In this document: positions 1-10,524 of the stretch, in pieces
Position numbering within the stretch: the first letter of the stretch is position 1
Layout: each line of letters begins with the position of its first letter
Assembly (NCBI GenBank): GCA_032718475.1
Contig: JAUCBJ010003601.1
Location: 1 to 31,610, forward strand
Source of the DNA: Nemertoderma westbladi
Lineage: Eukaryota > Xenacoelomorpha > Nemertodermatida > Nemertodermatidae
DNA: 31,610 nt
Direction of reading: 5' to 3'
Position numbers and translations under genes: made by a program
Notes under the pieces: model-generated
The model's input: the letters and a program-made list of their open reading frames with translations, nothing else
Told to the model about the DNA's origin: nothing
Database searches by the model: none

Positions 1-112
1 TGCGCTTTTCTGGGGAATGGGTTTCTTGCCTCCGGACATGCTGCGAACCCCGTTGATTCGGTACCAGAGAGAGTTGTGAGGTTTCTCTTTTTCCTTCTTA
101 GCAGCGAGAAGT
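1..112 (-). CDS. NCX: Na+/Ca2+ exchanger, coding exon 3 (partial, runs off window start)
   Basis: Third recognisable coding exon of the exchanger read on the minus strand. It starts after an AG acceptor at 114-113 and stays open to base 1 (37 codons plus the one base that completes the codon left by exon 2). The encoded stretch is basic and includes the motif WYRINGVRSMSGG. That resembles the FYRI-x-AT-x-MTGAG segment of the large cytosolic loop of SLC8 exchangers, between the two transmembrane halves. Exon 2 ends in phase 2 and this exon begins with one base, so the frame joins without adjustment. The pyrimidine tract upstream of the acceptor includes a 17-base C run (G run on the plus strand, 127-143). 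The identification rests on phase, position and modest similarity. The remaining loop (Calx-beta domains) and the second membrane half would lie to the left of the window. Confidence 0.72.
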
Positions 113-126
113 CTATTATGGGGAGC

Positions 127-143
127 GGGGGGGGGGGGGGGGG
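127..143. repeat. Homopolymer run of 17 G inside NCX intron 2
   Basis: Seventeen consecutive G on the plus strand, which is a C run in the sense of the NCX gene. It ends about 13 bases upstream of the exon 3 acceptor, so it would form most of the polypyrimidine tract. Such runs are unstable in replication and in sequencing, so the true length is uncertain. Confidence 0.8.
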
Positions 144-610
144 TAATCATTATTACCGGTAATAATAATAAAAGAACTTAATTTGGTAAAATCACAAAAA
201 GTTTTCAAAAACTATTCAAATATTCAGTTGTACAATTCCACTTCTACAACGGAAATGCAGACGTGCAAACAATCTCAAAACTGCAAATTTATTTCGGGCA
301 GCGGGCACCACATTTCGCAGCATATGAGATCAGTTTCGTTTCCACTTTCATAACGATGCACAATTCGTAAATTTGAATATAAAAACAGACTCACGCGTTA
401 ACAGAAGCACAGCAAGATAACGTATTTAAGTGTCATAAGGCCCTTGGGAAGTGATAACTATTGCGGGGTAAAGTGAAGCCCTACATCCCAGCGGACAATA
501 TTTTACTGCAGAAAGGCCCTATGTAAAGTTTTAACCAATGGGAAGTGATGATTATGACGTAATCAAGTACAATCCAATAATTCTTTGTTTTATTTTTGGC
601 GAATCAGTAC

Positions 611-711
611 ACTGGGCAAGTCGTTTCGCCCCAAGTCCATATGCCCCTAACATGCGGGGCAAATCGACTTGGGGCGAAAAGGTCGCGGGTCGAATTGAGC
701 CGCACCCAGTT
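611..711. repeat. Compound hairpin / inverted repeat in NCX intron 2
   Basis: Perfect 14 bp arms TTTCGCCCCAAGTC (624-637) and GACTTGGGGCGAAA (666-679) enclose a second inverted pair, TGCCCC (642-647) and GGGGCA (656-661). An outer 6 bp pair ACTGGG/CCCAGT lies at 611-616 and 706-711. This looks like a small foldback element or a structured intronic sequence. I see no target duplication and no tRNA-like promoter boxes. The rest of intron 2 (113-818) is AT-rich with no other feature that I can support. Confidence 0.6.
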
Positions 712-818
712 GCAACTTGCAACACGTAAAAAAGTATTAATTTAAGTAAAGTATCATTCAAATAGAATATGGTAACCGGTAGGCCTATATAATGTAAAGA
801 ATTCCCGACACAACTTAC

Positions 819-948
819 AATGCCGCTTCGTCCGGGGTGTAGTATTTCCCATCCCTCTCGCCTTCCTTTATGAATTCCCTGACTTCTTCGTCGGTAATCT
901 TCATCTTCGTTGCATCTTCATGGATTTCCCCTAATAAACCGCCCTCAC
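819..948 (-). CDS. NCX: Na+/Ca2+ exchanger, coding exon 2
   Basis: 130-base exon on the minus strand. Upstream is TTGTTTCAG with the AG acceptor at 950-949, and downstream is a consensus GTAAGT donor starting at 818. Exon 1 ends in phase 1 (one base of a codon), so the first two bases here complete a Gly codon. Translation then stays open for 42 codons and leaves two bases for exon 3. The product is charged and hydrophilic, with the stretches ITDEEVREFIKEGERDGKYY and TPDEAA. That fits the start of the large cytosolic regulatory loop that follows transmembrane segment 5 in NCX proteins. No individual domain is recognisable, so the assignment depends mainly on exact phase agreement with the flanking exons and the good splice signals. 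Confidence 0.78.
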
Positions 949-2030
949 CTGAAACAAGTTAAAAAGAATCGCCACGTAAGAGCAGAGCATACCATGATGA
1001 CCACAACCTCACCTCCAAAATATATTATAGCTGAAACCGAACTCTCGCTTCCATAAAAGTAATTTTTTTAAGCACTTACAATAATTTTGGGAAGCAACGA
1101 AAATTACAATTTGTTATACCGGTAATTATAAAAAAATAAATAATAACAACAAATTATATTGTATTCAATGGATTGCCGGTTGCCCGGTAACAGCTTTTCA
1201 ATCAATATAAGGAGAAAAAATGGTGCAAATGTTTCGCACATCAAATTAAACAAACAGATTAAATTCATAATACCGGTGCAGCATTACTCGGTAGTCGGTA
1301 CAATAAATCATATTTATTTCTTATTTTAGATTATTTAGGCTTAAATACCGGTATAACTTAATATTAGATTTCAAATAATGAAGCCATAAACATCACCTTT
1401 ACGAAAATAATATATTGTGTTGTGTTCTTGATGACCTAGTTCAGTACGGTAGTTAGAATTAGTTTAAAATTTCCAAAAATAAGGACCACCGCCCGATGCA
1501 GTTTTCACCAATGTATCAGCAGTTAAATCAATTTTTTAAAATCGCAATTCGCTATCATTTTATAATAAATCACTATTACAAAATAATAATATTTCAGGGT
1601 GTAGTTAAAAAAGATTATATATACAAGCAATTAATTTGCCCCACGTTGGGGCATAATAGGCCTACCGTACCTATAAATATTATTATATTTTTAAAAATTA
1701 GTGAAACACCTAATTTCTTGTAACAATTGCGCTGTTTAGAGTTTTTACGCAGATGTGGGAGCTCTGATATAATCAGTAAAGAACAGGTGTTGGGTGTGTA
1801 GTGTAATGTAGAACGACCGACACATTAGTTACGGCATATTAAACATTTAACAAACTGATGATATTAATGAAATGAAACAAAAAATTGATATATACCAATA
1901 TATTCCCGCGGACACTGTGACACCAAGCAGCCATGAGTCAGCGGACCCTGACACCTATATATATAAATTGAATAAAAGTTACGCATATTTATATATACCG
2001 GTACCTGACCAGACCAGTGAAATTACTTAC
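949..2030 (-). other. NCX intron 1, AT-rich, no gene seen
   Basis: About 1.08 kb between the exon 1 donor (GT at 2030-2029) and the exon 2 acceptor (AG at 950-949). It is AT-rich with several ACCGGT words (for example near 1118, 1274, 1346 and 1999) and short TA runs. The small open frames on the plus strand here have no recognisable content and are treated as chance. Confidence 0.7.
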
Positions 2031-2736
2031 CAACTTCCATTCCTTTACCAGCAGGGACACCTTTCTTCATTCCCGGTAAATATCCACTGTCGATAAGCCA
2101 CGCGACAATAACTAAAATCGGGAAAAACAGCAACGTAAGAAGAGCCTCCCAAACCTCTACAACCCCGGGAGACGACGGCACCAAAATAATAAACAACCAA
2201 ATATAAGCGAACAGACAGAAAAAAGACGTCAACCCGAAGACACCGATCTCTTTGATCTTTCGCGTTTCCCCTTTCGGGATGCAAGCGACACAGATCGCGC
2301 AGATTCCCAAGAGATTAAAAGCTGCGCTGCCGACAATAGTTCCCGGGCCAAGGTCGCCCGCCTGGAAATCTTTACCGCATATCTCGATAACCGATAGAAG
2401 AATCTCGGGGGCACTGCTTCCCAAGGCCATTAACGTTAGATTCGCTACTGTTGAGTTCCAAATACGAACCTCTATCTCCCGTCTACCATTCGGAGCATCC
2501 ACATCGGCAATAGTGACTTTACGAGTTTTAGATGTTATTGTTTCGATGGCTACCATGAATATATCAGCGACAATCGCAATACCCAGGAAGCAAAACATAA
2601 GGCCAATGAGGTAGAGAATGGCCCTGACTGCTACATTCCACGATGATTCGTTTACGAGGGGTAAAATTAGACCTTCACTACATTTGTACTCCGTTGGGCA
2701 AATATCAGGGATAGTCGATAATGTGCTATTTCCCAT
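2031..2736 (-). CDS. NCX: Na+/Ca2+ exchanger (SLC8/NCX family), coding exon 1, N-terminal membrane domain
   Basis: Encodes about 235 residues of the N-terminal half of a plasma-membrane sodium/calcium exchanger, which extrudes Ca2+ in exchange for Na+. A short extracellular N-terminus with two Cys (13, 19) is followed by about five hydrophobic segments (roughly 37-61, 96-120, 130-153, 163-186, 193-215). The alpha-1 repeat, which holds the ion-binding residues, is intact: ALGSSAPE at 104-111 and GTIVGSAAFN at 132-141, with the conserved GDLGPGTI between them. The exon ends after one base of a codon, before a GTAAGT donor (2030 downward). The start is chosen because the ATG has a good context (A at -3, G at +4) and an in-frame TGA lies 14 codons upstream. 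No classical signal peptide is encoded, unlike vertebrate NCX1, so an upstream coding exon is not excluded. The second alpha repeat lies outside the window. Confidence 0.93.
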
Positions 2737-4050
2737 AGTGGTAATGTAGAGAATGATAGACCACTGGTTTGATCAGTCCAAGTCTGTAACTCCTCAGTGA
2801 GGAACCCGTGGCGATAACTTTATGCTGATAAGGACAATTGATATATGTTTATGTAATATTCATAAATAGACAGATATGCAAGACAAAGACTAAACCTGGT
2901 ACATCCAAGTCCAAAAATAATACACAGATACTTGCAATACAGCGTTCCTATTACTTATAGCTGTATTATAGGCACACCGTCTTAACCGTTACGGTAGGTC
3001 TATATAATATAACAACAAATAAAATATATATATATATCAGTATACAAGAGTTGAAACAGAGACCTGTCACTGATCTCTGGATTCTCCGGACGGTTTTTTG
3101 GTCTCTGGATAGGTCTCGGGTTCCCGGGTATTGAAAACAGACATTTTAACCAGAGATTAATGATTTTTCAAATTAAATATAGATATATCTTAAACGACAT
3201 AAAATAAAAATTGAAGATTGCATCACAAATATATTTTTACTAGGCCTATAAAAATAATTACTTTAGTTTTTTACTATTTTTAATACACCGCTTTAACAAA
3301 ATTAATAGTAACTTTTACCCTACAGCCCTATTTTTAAGCATAACTCCTCATACTAAATGAACCGGTAATCTCATATTTAATTTAAGGTGCGTTTAATTTA
3401 AGTTAAATTAGCACCAAAAGAGGGTTCTTTTCTTATTTAAGAATAAGGGTTGAATTTGAATTTTTAAATTGAATTTGAGCTCACATAAAGTTTAAATGTA
3501 AATGTAAAGGATGAGCTCTTTTCACCTTGTTGTAGGCTATATATTACGGCGACCAAATGAAGAGAACGAGCGTAACGATACTTGCAATAGGATCGAGTAG
3601 TTGTTTCGTAATGTTACACTTTTGGAATAAAACAACGTAACTACTGGACTACGGCAGTGCGGTTTTCCGTCTCTGAATCCTTATTTTCATTTCACCCACC
3701 AACTACTTTCGTTCGTTTAAATAACCACTCAGATTAGCACAATTTTCAAAAGTACTACTTTACAAACAAATGTCAAAACTTATTAAATGTTGTACAATTT
3801 TAGAATATATTTACATACATAGTTGTTCAAAGTAGGCCTACACAAATATACCGGTACGTCTGTACGTAAATACTAAATACTCAAAATAATTACCGGTATT
3901 AATCTAATTTAATAAATTTTTACGTTAATTTCACTTTTAGTAATTAATTCAGTTTTATAATTAATTTCACTTAATTAAACTTATATATACGATATATTAG
4001 TCGAGTCGTGTGTTGCAGTTTCACGTATAACACTTGTTAACCTGCTACAA
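2737..4050. other. AT-rich region upstream of NCX, nothing identifiable
   Basis: Contains TA microsatellite patches (about 3025-3040), a run of ctctgg/gtctc-like words at 3060-3120 and scattered ACCGGT and AGGCCT words. No convincing coding frame, RNA gene or promoter motif is visible. It presumably includes the 5' untranslated region and promoter of the exchanger, but I cannot point to a transcription start. Confidence 0.5.
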
Positions 4051-4076
4051 TTTACGAATAAAAACAGATTTTTCGC

Positions 4077-4250
4077 CCGGCGCAGTATTTTGCATTGCAC
4101 AGAGCCATCGCAGGATTTTTGCACCGGCCGGTATTGGTTTGCAGTTTGCACAGACAGACTCAGACAGAGCCGGGGCAGGATTTTTTGCACCCGGCGTCAG
4201 GGTGTGGTTTTGCTCAGAGTCGGCGCTGGATTTTCTGCACCCGGCGCCGC
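4077..4250. repeat. Degenerate GC-rich tandem repeat (3-4 units)
   Basis: A unit of roughly 50-65 bp ending in a core like GGATTTTTTGCACCCGGCG recurs at about 4112, 4177 and 4227, with a more degraded unit at 4077. Between the cores are variants of TTTGCnCAGAGTCGGCG. Several overlapping reading frames are open here on both strands, as expected for a GC-rich repeat. None has recognisable content. Confidence 0.6.
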
Positions 4251-4392
4251 GTTCGTCGCAGGAAATAAAACTTTTCAATACTGCAATAGGTAGAAAGGGC
4301 CTGGAGGGCTGGAGATTCTCTAGTAGAACACCAATTCGGGGTGGTATAGCTTTCTACAGTCTGGGAAATTAGCCCAATAGGAAATTTTAAAA

Positions 4393-4430
4393 TTTCCCTA
4401 TAGGGAAACGTTTATTTCCCTATAGGGAAA
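4393..4430. repeat. Subterminal palindromes TTTCCCTATAGGGAAA, left set
   Basis: Two perfect 16 bp palindromes at 4393-4408 and 4415-4430. A one-mismatch copy lies at 4655-4670 and a broken one near 4589-4611. The same word occurs three times at the opposite end of the composite element (11540-11600), which argues for a role in end recognition by a transposase. Confidence 0.9.
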
Positions 4431-4439
4431 TCGCTATGG

Positions 4440-5160
4440 CGCATTCACTGAGGACATAGCGCATTAAGTGAGATATACTAGGTCATTCACCTCTAACCTA
4501 TCTTCAATATAACTACTGCCCCAAGCTGCCAAGGCAGCCAACTACTACCCTGGGGGTTTTACAGATATGCGAAAATTAACTTTGCCTGTTTCCCTATCTG
4601 CCTATAGGAAATTTTACCATGAATAATGAATATCTCTCACAATGACATCAGAAATTTCCCGATAGGGAAATATTGCAACATTTCATAACAGTTCAGGTGG
4701 TTTGATGATAACTGATTTAACTGCAAACTGCACTGTGAGCTGAAATTCCAATGTCTTTGTTGTTGTGTTTTCTATGCCTCTACTACAGTACTCAGGTACG
4801 GTACTACATACATGCAGTACAGTACATATATCAATATATCATGTAGAATATCTATAGCATAGATTTGATATTACCACTGTGCATGCATCTTCTTTGGGAT
4901 ATGTATACGTTCATTTCATATTCATACTATAGAATAATATGTATTTTGCATTGGTGTTTTATTGTATTTGTCTGTTTGTATTATTATATATATTATAGTT
5001 AGTTATGTTATATTATATTATATTTATTCACAGCCATTACCATAATACAGTAATATTGTATTACAGCATTATTCTATTTCAATTTGAGTGTGACAGTACC
5101 TAATAACAATAACACAAAGTGGTATTGTGGTATATATATATATAGCCTGGTTTCAGTAAG
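4440..5160. other. AT-rich interior of the composite element, no gene seen
   Basis: Mostly low-complexity AT sequence with TATTATA tracts (about 4980-5030) and short palindromes around GTACTGTA. No reading frame of interest. Confidence 0.5.
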
Positions 5161-5456
5161 GCTGACTATCCCTCAGATATCCCTGATGTCTCAGCCATTT
5201 GACATACATTCATCATGGGACTTATTTCACAAAGAGCTGATTTCCACATGTAAACGTAATGTTCCAACAGTATACTGGTATACCTAAGTCTGTAAGTGGA
5301 TAAATGGAATCGTCAAATCTCAAATAAGGATTAAGGAACAAGCTTGGATTAGCTACAAATATAAAAAAACACTTTCTTCATTCACAGCCTACAACAAGCA
5401 AGCTATAAACAAATGTATTTCAATAGGCCTAATTAAACAGGAGAAGGTTGCTTAAC

Positions 5457-6533
5457 GTAACCCTCCCCCGGTAACGTGGGGTAAAATAATACCCCAAGGG
5501 GATTACTTTTGATATTTTTCGACAATCTCTCATATTATGTATGTCCAACTTCATAGTATCTTCCAAAAAACTTGTAATCTAACGATTGTGTGGGTCAAAC
5601 CCATAAAATTTTGTTTATGAAAAATATGGGCCCTTAATTTGAAAACAACTTAGTTAGGTAAGATGGGGTATAAAAATATACCCCATAACGTTATGGTGCT
5701 CGTTTAGTGGTGCTTTGTGACTCATTTTGGTTTCATTGGAACCACAATGGTCGATTTAGTTATATATACTAGACAGCTAGAGGCATGTTTTAACTTTGTC
5801 TTTTAAGACCAAATTATCAGTATTATGAAGCTACTGTATTGTGTGGCCTGTATTTCACAAGCCAAGACTTCGGCCTAATCGCGATGCGATAGATTGCTAA
5901 GTATATGTGAATAATTCTTATTGTGTAGGCTTTATTAGAGGTGTTCTGGCCTTTTGGGTCTCATTTTGGGTGCATTGAAACTGCAATGTGTAATTTAGTT
6001 GGACAATAATCACATTTTATGACCAAATCATCAGTACTTTTGCAGTCATGGTGTATATTTCATATTACAATTCAAGATTTTGTGCTATTGCGAGGTGATA
6101 TATCTGTATATATATATCACTTTGTTGACTTTTAGTGGTGGTATTTTACTCATTTTATGCTTATTGGAACTGCAATGGTATACTTCAGGGTGTACTTGAC
6201 CCATAACACCACTAAAAAACCTAAAATGAGAAACACTCTCACAGCTAATGCTTAACTATGATAGTATCTTGTTGCAAAACACCCCATCGCGACGTTAACG
6301 ATGATCGCGATTGTAGTGGGATAACTTATGTGGCATTGAGCGTTGGGTAGACTTCAACCAAATTGAAAAAAAAAATTCACAACTTATTTTTTCACCATTT
6401 GGCAAATTCTGGGAGGGGGATTGCAAGTGTTTTTCTGTTTAATGTTACTTAAAATGTCTTATCGATTTGGGGTATAAAAATACCCCATGTTACCGTTGAA
6501 GGATAATTTTTTACCATACCGGGGCAGGGTTAA
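5457..6533. mobile_element. piggyBac-like non-autonomous element (5461-6529) at a TTAA site
   Basis: The left end CCCTCCCCCGGTA (5461) and the right end, read inverted from 6529, CCCTGCCCCGGTA match at 12 of 13 positions. The right flank is TTAA (6530-6533) and the left flank is GTAA (5457-5460), one change from TTAA. Ends beginning CCCT at a duplicated TTAA are the signature of piggyBac transposons. The interior (1069 bp) has no transposase. Just inside both ends lies the shared block CGGTAACrTGGGGTA, followed by GGGGTAnnnTACCCC-type palindromes at 5478-5495 and 6469-6486, with a third at 5665-5684. The element interrupts the linker region of the decayed reverse transcriptase, so it is younger than that gene. 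Confidence 0.8.
5690..6220. repeat. Three diverged tandem units (~200-235 bp) inside the piggyBac-like element
   Basis: Each unit contains a version of a core reading GTGACTCATTTTGGTTTCAT followed by TGGAACCACAATGG. The cores begin near 5717, 5967 and 6148. Units 1 and 2 also share GACCAAATTATCAGTA (about 5809) versus GACCAAATCATCAGTA (about 6021). Unit 1 carries TCGATTTAGT after the core, and this motif recurs in the interspersed repeat at 20213 and 22840. Confidence 0.65.
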
Positions 6534-7188
6534 GAACGTAAAATTGCAAGTGTGATTGCGAGTAACCACAAAATCTTTTGGAAATTGATATGGTCAAAGC
6601 AGCAAAGACAAAGGCAAGACCAGCAATACAGTGCCTCAAGAAGGATGATGGTTCGTTTGCTACAGCTCATATCGAAAAGGCTACACTTTTAAATGAATAT
6701 TTCCATACTGCATTGTATTTACGAAAGAAGACCTTTCTGCCTTTCACATTACCGGTATCCTTCTGCCAGTCTGGTCAATATTCTCAAGAAATGAATTCAA
6801 GCATATCTACCATCAACTTCACATATGAATCAGTTTTTCAGTCAATCAACGAAATGAGAGGGTCTGGCGCTACTGGTCCTGAATCCTGATCAAGTTTATC
6901 CGTAAGTTATAAAAGCACTAGGTGTACAGCACTATCTGATATAATTGCTGAACCCTTGGCTTCATTATTTAATAAGTCAACGAATGAAGGAGCGCTACCA
7001 GTTGATTGGAAGTACGCCAACATTTCTCCACAATTTAAGAATGGTAGTAAATATTTGTGTGAAAACTTCAGATTTATCAGTCTAACATCAGGCAGTCAGG
7101 GCAAGTTCAGAAGTTATTAAATTGGTTTCGGGCGTTTCTGTCTTGTATATACAGATATACAGTTGTAGATACCAACGCGTGGTCATCA

Positions 7189-8007
7189 GTGTGAAATAGG
7201 GCTCGATCGGAGTTGGGATTTGGCCGGAGCCGGAGCAGGAGCCGGAGTTGGACAATTTGGCCGGAGCCGGAGCAGGAGCCGGAGTTTTTCAAAAAATTTA
7301 AAAATTTAATTATTTATTTAAAAAAAAATAAAGTATGGTTATCGTTCGCCAATCGCTCATAATCAATCATACTGCTGTACTGTAGGTCTAATTAATTTCA
7401 TAATTTATAGATTTACGAATTTTCAATTTAAAATTTAAGTAATTAATTTATCATGGACAGACGGCCTGACGCTGACGGCGACGGCCTGACGCTGACGGCT
7501 AAAAATTACCTACAGTACCTACCTCGCTAACTGTCTAACTGTGGTAGAGGTGTGTACTTGTCTGCTTGTACTGTAGGTAGCCTACCGTACGTGTACCAGT
7601 CTGCCAGTACTGCAGTACAGTATGCTGGCATGACAGCAGTAAATGGCTGCAGTGGTACAGTCTGACAGTGTACAATCATAGCATTTACAATTTTTTAAAG
7701 TTAGGGCCTATCTGTAACAGTCTGCTAGTCAGCCAGCTGGCCAGTACCAGTACTGCAGTACAGTCAGTCAGTCATTGACTTTAAGTAAATACTGCAGTAT
7801 TATCAGATTATACTTGATATTGAAGCTGTACTACAGTACTTATAGTGTTAAATAATTGTTCAGATTAGAATATGCACGAAATATAATACTTTATTAAAAA
7901 ATTAACTCCGGCAATATTTTTACCGGAGCCGGAGCAGGAGCCGGAGGTGCCAAAATGGCCGGAGCCGGAGCCGGAGGCCGGAGCTCCGATCGAGCCCTAG
8001 TGTGAAA
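7189..8007. mobile_element. hAT-like non-autonomous element 1 (7197-7999), 8 bp target duplication gtgtgaaa
   Basis: Perfect 16 bp terminal inverted repeats TAGGGCTCGATCGGAG (7197-7212 and 7984-7999) lie between identical 8 bp direct repeats gtgtgaaa (7189-7196 and 8000-8007). An 8 bp duplication with TAGGG/CAGGG ends is typical of hAT transposons. Both subterminal regions carry short arrays of the word GGAGCC (7210-7285 and 7921-7985), in the same orientation at both ends. The 803 bp interior has no transposase. It includes a 20 bp tandem duplication (7461-7480/7481-7500) and many CAGTACTG-type words. The insertion interrupts the reverse transcriptase pseudogene and its removal restores that frame. 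Confidence 0.93.
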
Positions 8008-8280
8008 GCATCACCGTGGCTGCCTGTTGACAGTGGTGTTCCTCAGGGAAGTGTAGCTGGAGATTTCTTATTCCTTTGATACGTGGATGATGTTCCAACT
8101 CTACTCATTCATCTTTTCGCCGATGACTTCAAAAAGACAGTGCTATATTCGACCCCAGTAACATCACCTCTATTCTATTGCCCCACTTCAAAGTGATTTG
8201 GATGTCCTGGACCACTGGAGCAAATTATGGCAACTTCTTTTTAAACACGATAAATATGTAAGGTAGGCCTAATGCTCGAC

Positions 8281-8532
8281 CACTCAGCACTCACTAAAGT
8301 CCACAGATTTACAAAAAGACTTGGGAGTGCTGCAGCTGTCTGGCTGTAGAGAACATGCAGACATGACATTGGCAGATTGGTGATTGGTTAATTCAACACA
8401 TTACTGCATTACTCTTTGAGCTGTTGAGACTATTATCATGTAATCTGTACCGGTAGGCCTAGCAGCCTAGTCCAGTTAGTCAATGTCTTCCATTTCGAAG
8501 TGTGTGCATGGGACTGTGGGAATTGCCATAAA
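8281..8532. other. Unassigned interior of the composite element
   Basis: About 250 bases after the last recognisable reverse transcriptase motif. It may include degraded 3' sequence of that element. No open frame or repeat structure can be supported. Confidence 0.4.
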
Positions 8533-8585
8533 GGGTAAAGGAATATTATAAGGGGAAGCCTTCCCCTTATAATATTCCTTTACCC
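8533..8585. repeat. 53 bp near-perfect palindrome
   Basis: Two 26 bp arms, GGGTAAAGGAATATTATAAG plus GGGAAG and its complement, meet at a single unpaired central base. The whole can extrude as a cruciform or fold into a loopless hairpin. A smaller hairpin (ACGGCGTC/GACGCCGT) follows at 8632-8649. Confidence 0.92.
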
Positions 8586-8651
8586 GGGAAGGTGATGTTT
8601 TTGATGAAAATCTGACATCCTCTGACTAGAGACGGCGTCAAGACGCCGTTA

Positions 8652-8867
8652 AGCAAGTCGGAAGTCATCAATCAAATGTAAATTCCATCAACAAGCTGTC
8701 ATTGGTGTTATTTTACCATTGCGCCTATGGCGTTTTTTCGTTTATGTCTATTTTTCGAGCCCACGGCTCATGGACGAAATAGCGGAACATACCAGGGACC
8801 TTAGAATCGTGGTATCTAGCCGCTGTGAAAATGCTGTAGATGCCGCTGTAGATCAGTCAGTCAGTCA

Positions 8868-8905
<38 letters not shown>

Positions 8906-8950
8906 CAGTCAGCCAACAATTCTTACAGTAATCAAGTCCTACGACTTGCT
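8652..8950. repeat. Repeat segment with inverted AGCAAGTCG ends and CAGT/CAGC microsatellite
   Basis: AGCAAGTCG at 8652-8660 is matched inverted by CGACTTGCT at 8942-8950. The last 34 bp (8917-8950) recur inverted at 29641-29674 with one mismatch, so at least this end belongs to a dispersed repeat. A (CAGT)n/(CAGC)n microsatellite occupies about 8853-8915. I see no clear target duplication. Confidence 0.5.
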
Positions 8951-10524
8951 AATTAAAAGTAAATGACTGTAGTGTACCGGTATGCAGGTATGCGGTAGGT
9001 AGTGCAAGTGCGTAGTGTACCAATCTGCCAATTTTCAATATATTTTGAATCACAGCACTTAATATTATTCATTATTATTAAAACAGAAAACAGGAAATTT
9101 ATAGTCTACAATAGGGTTCAACAGAAGGCACTTTATGGGGCCGAACCGAACCGAACCGAAGCAGGGCCAACTTCGGGCCGAACCGAACCGAATCCGAACC
9201 GAAGTTCAGAAAGTTAGCAAGTTATGGTCATAAATTCGTATTTACGTCACTATACTGGCAGACTGGCAGTTGCAGACTGGTACCTATTTGGTCTGGGGAC
9301 TTATCGAGAAAGCTATGATTAATTAAAAAATAAATACTACAAAATAAAATGGCAATATTTACATTACTGTACATTACTAACCTAAACTACTGTATACTTA
9401 CTGTATGCATGCACTTACTGTATGCACCACATTTTCAACTGTAGTAAGATGCACAGTAGTAACATCAAATTTAGAAAACCTCACTAAAAGTACAGGTCAG
9501 CAGGTAGTCTTTGTGGGGCGAGCCACGAAGTGAGTGAGCCTTAGCGTAGTGGTACCATTAATCAACCTGTCGTTCTGTCGTTCTGTCGTTCTGTCGTGTT
9601 CAATTTTAAACGTTAATAACTCGGCCAATCTTTGATGAAATCTATCCAAACTTGGTACACATGTTGTTTGGCAAAAGTTTAGAAATTTTCCAAGTAGAAT
9701 TTCCGTGTGGCCTTCGAGAAGCTAAGATAATAGCAGTTAATTAGTTAATTAAGTTGATTGCGGTGAAAACGCCATTTTCAACCTGCCTTTTAAAGGAAAT
9801 TAATTGTTTTACAGTATAAGATTTAAATAATTATACTTAAAAATTATACAGATATAATCCCCATACGCCATTCTATTATAGTTTTTAATTAGTTTAAGTG
9901 ATTTGCTTTAATAAATGTGTCTTTAATTGATCTAAACGTAATTAAACCGCACAATTATTGAGTACAAATTTAATCCTTCCCATTATTGGTCAAGTCTCTG
10001 CTGGTGTGGAGCTAGCTGCTGGGAGTTGTGGCTGTAGACTAACCTGAGAGGAATTGTAATAGAGGCAACCAGTATTGCTATTCCAGCCCAATCACTGAAT
10101 TGTGTTTATTATAGGCTGGACGGGCCGCATAACCGTTCGACTATTACTACTATTGCTATCTCAGTTAAATGACAGATATAATAACATAAATACAATCCAT
10201 GGCATGGCTGTTGTAGGCTTCTGAAATAGTTTATTCCACAATGTATATGTCTGGTTATTTTTTAATTGAATTTTTGCAAAGTAGTAAAATTAATGTTCTT
10301 AAAAATAATATTATTATTTTATATGTAACCTAGGAAATTAGCTACATTTTTTCGCTGCAGCTTTAAGAGTGTACATTGATTTAATATATTATTTCAATAC
10401 CCATATTACTACATCGGCATAAGATGCGTTGGCGTTGTATCACACATCTCCACATATCACACATCTCCACATAGATGTATCAACAGTTACTCGCACAGTT
10501 TCGAAACTTCGCATAGTTATAACT

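Larger units (their letters stand above)
5200..8280 (+). pseudogene. Decayed non-LTR retrotransposon reverse transcriptase (CR1/Jockey-like), split by two nested transposons
   Basis: Three pieces read in the same order as an intact ORF2. Piece A (about 5200-5456) has linker-type sequence: WDLFHKELISTCKRNVP, then WISYKYKKTLSSFTAYNKQA. Piece B (about 6534-7188) has LLNEYF and later, after stops and frame changes, PLASLFNKSTNEGALPVDWK and ENFRFISLTS, the classic N-terminal part of the RT domain. Piece C (8008 to about 8280) gives SPWLPVDSGVPQGSVAGD, then a FADD catalytic motif at 8116-8127 and QSDLDVLDHWSKLWQL. The gaps are exactly the piggyBac-like (5461-6529) and hAT-like (7197-7999) insertions. 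Removing the second insert and one copy of its duplication restores the reading frame across VISVKASPWLP. Multiple stops and frameshifts make it non-functional. The clade is a guess from motif wording. Confidence 0.85.

Noticed and set aside
4034-4372. Coding gene at 4034-4372 (112 codons) and overlapping frames on both strands
   Set aside because: It coincides with a degenerate GC-rich tandem repeat open on both strands, and it overlaps the end of a transposon.
8853-8919. Ser/Gln/Pro/Ala-repeat protein from the CAGT/CAGC tract (frame at 8719-8931)
   Set aside because: A microsatellite read through by chance; the upstream part of the frame has no recognisable content.
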